The position numbers and the translations under genes were made by a program. The notes below the pieces were generated by a model that was given only the letters and a program-made list of their open reading frames with translations, was not told where the DNA came from and did not search any database. Shown piece after piece: positions 1 to 6,486 of a stretch of DNA of 64,000 nt. Positions within the stretch are counted from its first letter, which is position 1, and every line of letters starts with the position of its first letter. The DNA comes from Mitsuaria sp. 7 (lineage in GTDB: Bacteria > Pseudomonadota > Gammaproteobacteria > Burkholderiales > Burkholderiaceae_C): positions 1,238,163 through 1,302,162 of the forward strand of contig NZ_CP011514.1 in the NCBI RefSeq assembly GCF_001653795.1, given 5' to 3'.

Positions 1-255
1 GGCCAGCGTGGCGCTCAGCTTCCCGGCGAGCTGCCGCGCATCGGCCTCATCCGCCGCGGCGGCCTGCAGCTTGGGCTCGATGTCCTTGATGCGGTCCGGG
101 AAGACGTAGCGCTCGCGCAGTTGCTTGGCCAGCTCGCGGGCAATCTGGGCGCGCGCGGCGGGGGCGAGGGGCTCCGCGGGCGGTCCCTCGGGCGCCGGCT
201 GGCTCCATGCGTTCAGGCTGACCAGCAGCAGGGCAACGAGGGCGATGGGCTTCAT
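1..255 (-). CDS. S41-peptidase-like secreted protein, N-terminal part only
   Basis: The minus-strand frame opens with ATG at 255 and runs off the left edge, so only about 85 residues are visible. It begins with a clear Sec signal peptide (Lys2, then a run of Ala/Val/Leu, ending near AWSQ). A short Pro/Ala-rich linker follows, then a helical stretch containing RERYVFPDRI. That ERYVFPD pattern is typical of the small helical N-terminal domain in front of C-terminal-processing-like S41 peptidases. The catalytic Ser/Lys region would lie outside the window, so activity cannot be judged. The gene is divergent from the next one. Confidence is high that it is a secreted CDS and moderate for the family. 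Confidence 0.6.
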   Translation of the reverse strand, partial: MKPIALVALLLVSLNAWSQPAPEGPPAEPLAPAARAQIARELAKQLRERYVFPDRIKDIEPKLQAAAADEADARQLAGKLSATLA

Positions 256-303
256 GTCTTGGGGTTCCCGGTGATGGATGAAAGCAGCGATGAGGCGAAA
301 TTT

Positions 304-315
304 ATAAGCGCTTAT
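304..315. promoter_or_regulatory. 12-bp perfect palindrome between divergent genes
   Basis: ATAAGCGCTTAT reads the same on both strands and lies in an AT-richer patch of the 295-bp gap (256-550) between two divergent genes. It could be an operator. The rest of the gap shows no clear promoter or RNA gene. Confidence 0.25.
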
Positions 316-550
316 GCATTCATCCGAAAGTCACGGCAGCAAGCGATCTCCCGTGCTCGGCCTGTCGGTTTCCGCCGATCGCCTGGCGGCTCGGCCGCGC
401 GGCCTTCTTCTCGGTGTTCCTGAACCCCGAAATTGGCTTTCTTCCGATGTCGCATGTCGCGTTATCGCTCTAGATTCGGCCAGCCCATGCGTGCAATGCA
501 GCCCGCGCCACGTGGGTGTTTCCGATTCTCAAAGCTTGGAGATCCCTGCG

Positions 551-1720
551 ATGGAGCATGCCGCGAAGCCTCGATCCGCCAGCCAGAGCCATGGCCCCGC
601 TGCCGAGCCCGTCTCCCAGGCTCGCGCGGTGGCAGGGGTTGCCGGCAGCAGTCAAGCCTCGATCGCCCAGCGCAAGCTGGCGGAGGCGATCGAGGCGAGC
701 CCGCGCGTCGCCGGTCAGCGCTCACGGATGGCCGCGATGCAGGGCAGATCCGATGGCGGAGCCCCGCACGAAGGCCTCGCGGGCAGCGATGGCGACACCG
801 CGCAGCGGATGGCCTCCGCCGCCGTCGTGCAACGGGAATTCGTGCTGGATCAAATGTTCACGGCCAACACCGGAGTTCTTGCCAGCTACCTGGAGGATCT
901 CAAAGGGCTGCAGGAAATGGTGGCAGCCATCGAAACTCATCCGCTGAACAAGGCCATGCGAATCGACATTTATGTCGAGGGCGGGGTTCAGGACCAGAAG
1001 ACCAAGGCGGGCTCAACCATCGTGAGTGTCATCGACGGCGAAGAGGCGCCGCTGCGTTTTCATGAAGTGCCGATGGTCAAGCAGCTCATCGACGCCAAAG
1101 ACATGACGATCAAGGTGAAGATCAATGTGTCGAAGGCGGACTACGAGCTATTCGAGGAGAACGATGCGCACGATGCTCCCCAGACCACGGGCGACATGAT
1201 TGCCACTCTTCTGCATGAGACCTATCTGCACGTATTGCCGGCGATGGATCACATGCTGACGCTGAAAGGCCGACACCTTGGGAAGGGTCTCGTGCTTGAT
1301 TTCGGGGCGGAGGAACTGGGCGGCAGTTTGAAGAATCTGCAGGAGGCGATGACCCATGTCATGGGGGTTGATCGCTCTGCGGAGCAGCAGCACGAGAACT
1401 CCGGCAACTGGTTCAAGGTTCTGGGAAAGGTGACGGAAATACGCGATCAGCTGATTCAAGGCGATGACCAGCAGCAGTGGGACCTGGCGTATGCCATCGT
1501 CATGAGCGCCGTGAACGACGTGATGACGCACACGGCGCCGGATCCGGGCAAACTCGGGCTGCCAAACCTGACCCCGAACATGCCCCCGGAGCTCAAGCTG
1601 CAGCTTTTCACCGCGGCGGACAAGCTTGCCGAGGCCTTCAAAGAGACCTACGCGTCAAGATTCCCCGACTCAGACAGCAGCGAAGAATCGGAAAGTCACG
1701 GCTCGAACGAGGAGTTTTGA
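551..1720 (+). CDS. eCIS-associated-like protein with HExxxH motif
   Basis: The protein has 389 aa. The ATG at 551 is preferred because GGAG lies 9 nt upstream; an upstream in-frame ATG at 314 falls next to a palindrome and lacks a ribosome site. Residues about 30-60 carry the pattern AQRKLAEAIEASPRVAGQR. This is typical of the disordered leader in front of eCIS-core (DUF4157) and related cargo proteins. The DUF4157 HExxH core itself is absent. Instead HETYLH sits at residues 222-227, an HExxxH arrangement that may be a degenerate or variant zinc site. The C-terminus is Ser/Glu-rich and acidic. No eCIS structural genes are in the window. An orphan effector or toxin-like protein is inference. 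Confidence 0.6.
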   Translation: MEHAAKPRSASQSHGPAAEPVSQARAVAGVAGSSQASIAQRKLAEAIEASPRVAGQRSRMAAMQGRSDGGAPHEGLAGSDGDTAQRMASAAVVQREFVLDQMFTANTGVLASYLEDLKGLQEMVAAIETHPLNKAMRIDIYVEGGVQDQKTKAGSTIVSVIDGEEAPLRFHEVPMVKQLIDAKDMTIKVKINVSKADYELFEENDAHDAPQTTGDMIATLLHETYLHVLPAMDHMLTLKGRHLGKGLVLDFGAEELGGSLKNLQEAMTHVMGVDRSAEQQHENSGNWFKVLGKVTEIRDQLIQGDDQQQWDLAYAIVMSAVNDVMTHTAPDPGKLGLPNLTPNMPPELKLQLFTAADKLAEAFKETYASRFPDSDSSEESESHGSNEEF

Positions 1721-1749
1721 GTCCGCCTCGGTAAAAGCCTCGACGCCGG

Positions 1750-1779
1750 AGATCCAGATCGCCTTTGACGACGTATAGG
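1750..1779 (+). promoter_or_regulatory. Candidate RpoE (ECF11-type) promoter, degenerate
   Basis: AGATCC at 1750-1755 is separated by exactly 18 bp from TATAGG at 1774-1779. It has the geometry of the TGATCC-N18-TAAGA motif found perfectly upstream of the local sigma gene. A start near 1786 would leave a 5' leader of about 20 nt before the methyltransferase ATG at 1807. Confidence 0.4.
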
Positions 1780-1806
1780 CAGCGTCCTCCGCTTCTGGGC
1801 GCCCCC

Positions 1807-2868
1807 ATGGATCTCGACATTTCCTCGATCGCCGTCCGGCTCGCCGAGCGCGGCCTGCTGCCGCAAGCCGCCGTTCGGCTGGGCATCCGCCGCCTGCTGC
1901 GCCAGCGGCTCGATGAATCGCATCACCACGACTACGAGACGGCCGCGGCGCTGACGCAGTCCTTCCTCGCCTCGCTGCGCGCCGCGCCGCTCGCGGTGCA
2001 GACGGAGAAGGCCAACGAGCAGCATTACGAGTTGCCCGCAGCGCTGTTCGAAGCCATGCTCGGCCCCCAGCGCAAGTACAGCTGCTGCTGGTGGCCCGAA
2101 GGCGTCGACACGCTCGAAGCGGCCGAGGAGGCAGCGCTCGAAGAGACCGTCTCCCGCGCCGGGCTTGCTGACGGGCAATCCATCTTGGAGCTCGGTTGCG
2201 GCTGGGGCTCGCTGAGCCTGTGGATGGCCGCGCGGTTTCCGGCGGCGCAGATCCTGGCGGTGTCGAACTCCGCCTCGCAGCGCGCCTTCATCGAGGGCCA
2301 GGCCCAGGCGCGCGGACTCCGCAACCTGCGCGTGATGACCTGCGACTTCAACGCGTTCGGCGAGGACGGCAGCCTCGACCGCCGCTTCGACCGCGTCGTG
2401 TCCGTCGAGATGTTCGAACACCTGCGCAACTGGCCGCGTGCGTTCCGGAAAGTCTCCGGCTGGCTGCGCGACGACGGCCGATTCTTCATGCATGTCTTCG
2501 CGCACCGCGAGGCGCCTTACACCTTCGAGGTCCGTGACGCCACCGACTGGATGAGCCAGTATTTCTTCTCCGGCGGGATGATGCCCAGCGATGACCTCGC
2601 ACTGCTGTGCCAGGATGACCTCGCGCTGCAGGAGCGCTGGCGCTGGGACGGACGCCACTACGCGCGCACCGCCGCCGCGTGGCTGGAACGCTTCGACGCG
2701 CATCGCGCCGCCCTGTGGCCGGTCTTCGAGTCGGTCTACGGCGCTGCCGACGCGCCGATGTGGTGGCAACGATGGCGCCTCTTCCTGCTGTCCGTCGAGG
2801 AGCTGTTCGGCTATGACCACGGGCAGCAGTGGTGGGTCAGCCACTACCTTTTCGCGCCCAGGCGCTGA
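1807..2868 (+). CDS. CFA-synthase-like SAM-dependent methyltransferase
   Basis: This 353-aa cytosolic methyltransferase belongs to the cyclopropane-fatty-acid-synthase / coclaurine-N-methyltransferase-like group. The SAM-binding motif I is ILELGCGWG (about residues 126-134), followed by VVSVEMFEHLRNW around motif III/IV. The C-terminus is rich in Trp/Tyr (WWQRWR, QQWWVSHY). The ATG at 1807 was chosen over an upstream in-frame TTG at 1765, which lies inside the candidate promoter. The next gene, DUF1295, starts 10 bp downstream, so the two are likely co-transcribed. In Rhodobacter, CFA-like enzymes are RpoE-ChrR targets that methylate unsaturated fatty acids. The exact lipid product here is unknown. 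Confidence 0.85.
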   Translation: MDLDISSIAVRLAERGLLPQAAVRLGIRRLLRQRLDESHHHDYETAAALTQSFLASLRAAPLAVQTEKANEQHYELPAALFEAMLGPQRKYSCCWWPEGVDTLEAAEEAALEETVSRAGLADGQSILELGCGWGSLSLWMAARFPAAQILAVSNSASQRAFIEGQAQARGLRNLRVMTCDFNAFGEDGSLDRRFDRVVSVEMFEHLRNWPRAFRKVSGWLRDDGRFFMHVFAHREAPYTFEVRDATDWMSQYFFSGGMMPSDDLALLCQDDLALQERWRWDGRHYARTAAAWLERFDAHRAALWPVFESVYGAADAPMWWQRWRLFLLSVEELFGYDHGQQWWVSHYLFAPRR

Positions 2869-2878
2869 GGCCGTCGCC

Positions 2879-3724
2879 ATGGCATTCCTCGAATCGCTGC
2901 CGGCAGTGGCCGCGCTGGGCCTCACGGGTCTGTTGATCGCCGTCGCCATCGCGGTGCCGACCTGGCTCGCGAGTCTCCCGCTGCGCGATGCAAGCCTCGC
3001 CGATCGCGTCTGGTCGGCGTTCATCGCGGTGCCCGTCGTGTTCTACGTGTGGAAGACCGGCGGCGACGCCCGCGCGAACGTCATGCTGATCATCACGCTC
3101 GCCTGGGCGGTGCGGCTTGGCGTCTATGTCACGGTTCGCAATTGGGGGCATGGGGAGGATCGCCGCTATCAGGCCATCCGCGAGCGCAACCAGCCGAACT
3201 TCGCGCTCAAGAGCCTGTGGCTCGTGTTCCTGCTTCAGGCCGTGCTGGGATGGATCGTCGGCTGGCCGATGCTGGCGGCCAGCGTGGCCGGGATGGCCGG
3301 CGCTGCCGCCGGCGAAGCGGGCAGGGCGACGTGGGGCATGTGGGACAGCCTCGGTGCCGCGCTGGCGGCCGGCGGGCTGCTGATGGAGACGGTCGCCGAT
3401 GCGCAGCTCGCGCGCTTCCGTCGCGATCCGGCCCATCACGGTCAGGTGATGGACGGCGGCCTGTGGCGCTACTCGCGGCATCCCAACTACTTCGGCGAAA
3501 CCTGCGTCTGGTGGGGCCTCGGCGTGATGGGGCTGGCCGCCGGCGGATGGACTTGCGCCTGGGTGCTGGTGTCCCCGTTGCTGATGACGATCCTGCTGTT
3601 GAAAGTCTCCGGTGTCTCGCTGCTGGAGAAGGACATCGGCGAGCGCCGTCCCGCCTATCGCGACTACATCGCACGCACGAGCGCCTTCATCCCGTGGCCG
3701 CCCAAGCGGGGGGCCGTGCGATGA
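2879..3724 (+). CDS. DUF1295 (steroid 5-alpha-reductase-like) membrane protein
   Basis: The protein has 281 aa and about six hydrophobic segments, so it is an inner-membrane protein. The C-terminal half carries RYSRHPNYFGETCVWWG, the hallmark of the isoprenylcysteine methyltransferase / steroid 5-alpha-reductase / DUF1295 superfamily. A short motif near the end, RRPAYRDYIARTSAFIPWPP, is also typical. Family members reduce or methylate lipid substrates, but DUF1295 itself has no settled reaction. The gene starts 10 bp after the methyltransferase and overlaps the next gene by 4 bp (ATGA), which fits one operon for lipid modification under photooxidative stress. Confidence 0.85.
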   Translation: MAFLESLPAVAALGLTGLLIAVAIAVPTWLASLPLRDASLADRVWSAFIAVPVVFYVWKTGGDARANVMLIITLAWAVRLGVYVTVRNWGHGEDRRYQAIRERNQPNFALKSLWLVFLLQAVLGWIVGWPMLAASVAGMAGAAAGEAGRATWGMWDSLGAALAAGGLLMETVADAQLARFRRDPAHHGQVMDGGLWRYSRHPNYFGETCVWWGLGVMGLAAGGWTCAWVLVSPLLMTILLLKVSGVSLLEKDIGERRPAYRDYIARTSAFIPWPPKRGAVR

Positions 3725-4404
3725 CCGCGATCTCATCGTCCCGCGCATTCCCCAAAGCCGCCGTCGTTGCGGCCTTTGTTGCCGTCGGGGCCTTAGGCGC
3801 TGTCGGGCTGGCGGCGCCGGCCAGGGCCGAGACCTGGAACTTCGAGGTGCGTCTCGACGGCAAGCCGATCGGCACGCATCGCTTCACCGTCGATGGTCCG
3901 GCCGAGGCGCGCGACGTCACGAGCAAAGCCGCCTTCGACGTCCGGCTGCTTGGCATCACTGTCTTCCGCTATCGGCACGAGGCCCGAGAGCGCTGGCGCG
4001 GCGATTGCCTGCAGGAGATCCACAGCCGCACCGATGACGACGGGAAACCCGTCGAAGTCGATCGGCGACTGGAACCCACCGCGGCCGGCGAGGCGACCTG
4101 CCTCATGAGCTACGCGTATTGGCATCCTGCGCTGGTCCGCCAGCAGCGTCTGTTGAATCCGCAGACCGGCGACGTGGACGAGGTCCGCATCGAGCGCCTG
4201 CCCGATGCCAGCATTCCCGTCGGCGGTCGCGACGTTGATGCGTCGCGTTGGCGGATCACGTCGACGTCGACGGCGACATCGGCAGGAAAGTCGCCGCCTG
4301 CCCGTCAAGTGCTCACGCTGTGGCGCGACCGCGCGGACGGACGCTGGATCGGCCTCGATGCCCAGGTGAAGGGCGACCGCCTGTTGACCTACCGCCTGCC
4401 TTGA
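3721..4404 (+). CDS. DUF6134-like exported protein
   Basis: This 227-aa protein has a Sec signal peptide. The first 36 residues contain a hydrophobic Ala/Val/Gly-rich stretch ending in APARAETW, so cleavage after ARA is likely. The mature part is predicted to be beta-rich, beginning WNFEVRLDGKPIGTHRFTV, a pattern seen in the DUF6134 / DUF3108-like lipocalin-type periplasmic proteins found beside RpoE-ChrR genes. Its start ATG overlaps the DUF1295 stop. Function is unknown. A periplasmic role in binding or handling lipids is inference from fold type and neighbours. Confidence 0.75.
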   Translation: MTAISSSRAFPKAAVVAAFVAVGALGAVGLAAPARAETWNFEVRLDGKPIGTHRFTVDGPAEARDVTSKAAFDVRLLGITVFRYRHEARERWRGDCLQEIHSRTDDDGKPVEVDRRLEPTAAGEATCLMSYAYWHPALVRQQRLLNPQTGDVDEVRIERLPDASIPVGGRDVDASRWRITSTSTATSAGKSPPARQVLTLWRDRADGRWIGLDAQVKGDRLLTYRLP

Positions 4405-4417
4405 ATCGGAGATTCCC

Positions 4418-4909
4418 ATGAGCTTTCGAGACGATCCGATCGCCACGCGCGCGCCGGCCTGGCGCTGGCCGCTGGCCTATGTGCTGACGCTCGTCGTCTT
4501 CCTGGCGATGGATGCGGTCTGGCTGAGCACCACGTCGAGCGCGCTCTATCAACCGGCCATCGGTCACCTGATGGCGCCCGTGATCGACTGGCGCGCCGTG
4601 GCCGTGTTCTATCCGCTGTACGTCGGCGGGCTGGTGTTCTTCGCCGTGGCGCCTGCGCTGAATGAAAGACGCGCCGTCGTGGCGCTCTGGCGCGGCGCGC
4701 TGTTCGGCTTCCTCGCCTATGCGACCTACGACTTCACCAACCAGGCCACGCTGCGCGACTGGCCCTGGCACATCACCGCCATCGACCTCGCCTGGGGCGC
4801 GATCGTCAGCGGCGTGTCGTCCGGTACCGGCGCGGCGATCACCGCGGCGATCACCGCGGCCATCACTGCGGCTACATCCCGACGAGCGATCCGAACCAAC
4901 GGGCGATGA
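4418..4909 (+). CDS. DUF2177 family membrane protein
   Basis: This 163-aa integral membrane protein has about four transmembrane helices. The conserved segment LFGFLAYATYDFTNQATLRDWP, followed by IDLAWGA, identifies DUF2177. GGAG lies upstream of the ATG at 4418, 13 bp after the DUF6134 stop. The last helix is built from a short tandem DNA repeat encoding AITA units, and the tail is basic. The end of the gene overlaps the end of chrR on the other strand by 38 bp. DUF2177 genes commonly travel with RpoE-ChrR, CFA and DUF1365 genes; the molecular role is unknown. Confidence 0.85.
   Translation: MSFRDDPIATRAPAWRWPLAYVLTLVVFLAMDAVWLSTTSSALYQPAIGHLMAPVIDWRAVAVFYPLYVGGLVFFAVAPALNERRAVVALWRGALFGFLAYATYDFTNQATLRDWPWHITAIDLAWGAIVSGVSSGTGAAITAAITAAITAATSRRAIRTNGR
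4832..4867 (+). repeat. Three tandem 12-bp units inside DUF2177 gene
   Basis: The unit GCGGCGATCACC is repeated twice exactly and once with two changes, encoding Ala-Ala-Ile-Thr each time. It extends the last hydrophobic helix. Because the unit is a multiple of three, copy-number change would lengthen the helix without a frameshift. Confidence 0.8.
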
Positions 4910-5594
4910 GCCCGTCGAAATGCAGCCGGCCTTCGACGGCCGCCACGCAGATGCACTCACAGCCGTCCTGCACCACCGGCTGATGGTGGACGTCGCCGTC
5001 GGCGAGGTCGAAGTCGCCCGGCCCGAACAGCGCGCGGCCGTCGTGGAAACGGCCATAGATGATCTGCGTCAGCTCGGTGCCGCGGTGCGTGTGCTGCGGC
5101 AGGTACTTGCCGGCACCGATGCGCAGCAGGAAGACGTTGGCCTCCGGCGCGTCCGGCACGGTCACGCGGCTCCAGCGCATGCCCGGGCCTATCCACCGCC
5201 AGCGCGTCGCGCTGCAGCCTTCCAAGGCCTTCGGCCACAGCGCACCGGCCGGCAGCGGCGGCGGGGCCGGCACCTTGCGAGGCAGCCATGTGCCGGCGGC
5301 TCTCTGGGCTCTTTCGGAGTGCTCCAGCTGGTCGATGCGGGCCAAGGTCCGCGCCAGCGCGTCCTCGTGCATCGCCGCCTCGGGTTGTTCCTCCAGCACC
5401 ACGCCGCCCAGCGCGCGCAGCATCGCCACGCGCTCGCGGCAGGCCGGGCACAGCTCCAGGTGGGTGTCCGTCACCAGCCGCAGGCCGATCGGCAGCGCGC
5501 CGCTGACGAGCGACAGCAGCAGCTCGTCGGCGGGGTGGTGGCGGATGGCGAGGGGCGGCAGCATGGTCGGGGAGGGCAGCGGGATTCTGGACAT
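4872..5594 (-). CDS. chrR: Zinc-dependent anti-sigma factor, ChrR family
   Basis: This 240-aa protein has both ChrR domains. The N-terminal anti-sigma domain has the Zn ligand set H20, H45, C49 and C52, with the same spacing as Rhodobacter ChrR H6-H31-C35-C38. The C-terminal cupin domain has H168, H170, E174 and H203/H204, matching the second metal site. It holds the ECF sigma factor inactive until singlet oxygen or organic peroxide signals release it. The start ATG at 5594 shares one base with the rpoE stop (TGATG), so translation is coupled. An alternative start is Met11. The convergent DUF2177 gene overlaps its 3' end. Confidence 0.92.
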   Translation of the reverse strand: MSRIPLPSPTMLPPLAIRHHPADELLLSLVSGALPIGLRLVTDTHLELCPACRERVAMLRALGGVVLEEQPEAAMHEDALARTLARIDQLEHSERAQRAAGTWLPRKVPAPPPLPAGALWPKALEGCSATRWRWIGPGMRWSRVTVPDAPEANVFLLRIGAGKYLPQHTHRGTELTQIIYGRFHDGRALFGPGDFDLADGDVHHQPVVQDGCECICVAAVEGRLHFDGLIARWFGSLVGM

Positions 5595-6337
5595 CACAGA
5601 TCGATCAGCCGGCGCAGGTGCGCCACGGCCAGCCGGATGCGCGACTTGACGGTGCCCAGCGGCAGGCCGAGCTCGGCCGCGATGCGGGCATGCGGTTCGT
5701 CGTCGTAGAAGGACAGGCGCAAGACCTGGGCCTGCTCGGGCGGGAGCCGGTTGAGCGCCTCGCGCACACGGCGGGACAGGCGCGTCGCGTCGGCGTGTTC
5801 GGCGACGCCGGGCTGGTCGGCCTCGAGCCGGTCGAATTCGAAACACTCGTCGCCGGCGCCGTCCAGCTGGTGGCGCCGCGCGGCGTCGATGCGCAGGCGG
5901 CGGGCGATGGTGAAGATCCAGGTCGACACCGCCGCCTGCGCGGAATCGTAGAGCGCCGCCTTGCGCCAGACCATCACCAGCGCGTCCTGCGCCAGGTCCT
6001 CGGCGGCGCCGTCCGTGCTGCCGGTGCGGATCAGGTAGCTCTTCACCCGCGGGGCGAAGTGCGAGAACAGCTGTCCGAACGCCTCCCGGTCCCGCAGCTC
6101 GGCCACGCGGTGCATCAGCGCCGGCCAGTCGTCCCCGGCCGGGGTCGGCGACGCGCTGCGGTCGGGATCGATCGGGACGATCTTCAAGTGGCGGGCTTTC
6201 GGGGCCGAGGCCCGCGTCGATCCGGCGTTGGACGCCAAGGTCGGCACGGTGGTCGGCGCACAGGGCAATGACAAGGACGCGACGCCCGGCGAAAGGGCCG
6301 GGGCCGGGGAGGGTTCGTCGCGTCTCAAGGGGCCCAT
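5594..6337 (-). CDS. rpoE: ECF sigma factor, RpoE/ChrR (ECF11) type
   Basis: The sigma-70 family factor is 247 aa from this start. Region 2 contains AFGQLFSHFAPRVKSYL and DLAQDALVMVWRKAALYD. Region 4 contains PPEQAQVLRLSFYDDEPHARIA and LGLPLGTVKSRIRLAVAHLRR. The frame stays open to 6373, but that ATG lies on the -35 box of the gene's own promoter and cannot be used from that transcript. ATG 6337 falls at the predicted transcription start, giving a leaderless message. A downstream start, such as ATG 6115 giving about 173 aa, would better match usual ECF lengths. The N-terminal ~75 residues look disordered. The gene is coupled to chrR by TGATG. Confidence 0.88.
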   Translation of the reverse strand: MGPLRRDEPSPAPALSPGVASLSLPCAPTTVPTLASNAGSTRASAPKARHLKIVPIDPDRSASPTPAGDDWPALMHRVAELRDREAFGQLFSHFAPRVKSYLIRTGSTDGAAEDLAQDALVMVWRKAALYDSAQAAVSTWIFTIARRLRIDAARRHQLDGAGDECFEFDRLEADQPGVAEHADATRLSRRVREALNRLPPEQAQVLRLSFYDDEPHARIAAELGLPLGTVKSRIRLAVAHLRRLIDL

Positions 6338-6343
6338 GGACGC

Positions 6344-6372
6344 TCTTACGCGGCGAACGGCGTCCCGGATCA
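6344..6372 (-). promoter_or_regulatory. RpoE autoregulatory promoter TGATCC-N18-TAAGA
   Basis: On the minus strand TGATCC (6372-6367) and TAAGA (6348-6344) are separated by exactly 18 bp. This equals the published RpoE consensus of Rhodobacter sphaeroides. The predicted start site is near 6337, directly at or beside the first usable ATG of the sigma gene. Confidence 0.85.
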
Positions 6373-6426
6373 TCGCTCGGCCCGCCGAGGAGCGCCATGC
6401 GGGCGATTCTCGCCCGGGCGATGGGG

Positions 6427-6456
6427 AGATCCTTCACGCGGGAGGAATCCAAAACG
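6427..6456 (+). promoter_or_regulatory. Candidate RpoE promoter of FAD/DUF1365/CFA operon, degenerate
   Basis: AGATCC at 6427-6432 and AAAACG at 6451-6456 are separated by 18 bp on the plus strand. The -35 matches five of six bases and the -10 is poor. A start near 6463 would precede the ATG at 6487 by about 24 nt. The position, divergent from the sigma gene, fits a regulon promoter. Confidence 0.35.
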
Positions 6457-6486
6457 CGGGCGCCCGCGTAGAAGCCCGAAACCAGA

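Noticed and set aside
314..550. Upstream extension of the eCIS-like gene from ATG 314
   Set aside because: No ribosome site, sits beside the palindrome, and the GGAG at 538-541 supports ATG 551.
6338..6373. Sigma start at ATG 6373
   Set aside because: That codon overlaps the -35 element of the sigma gene's own promoter, so it cannot be on that transcript.
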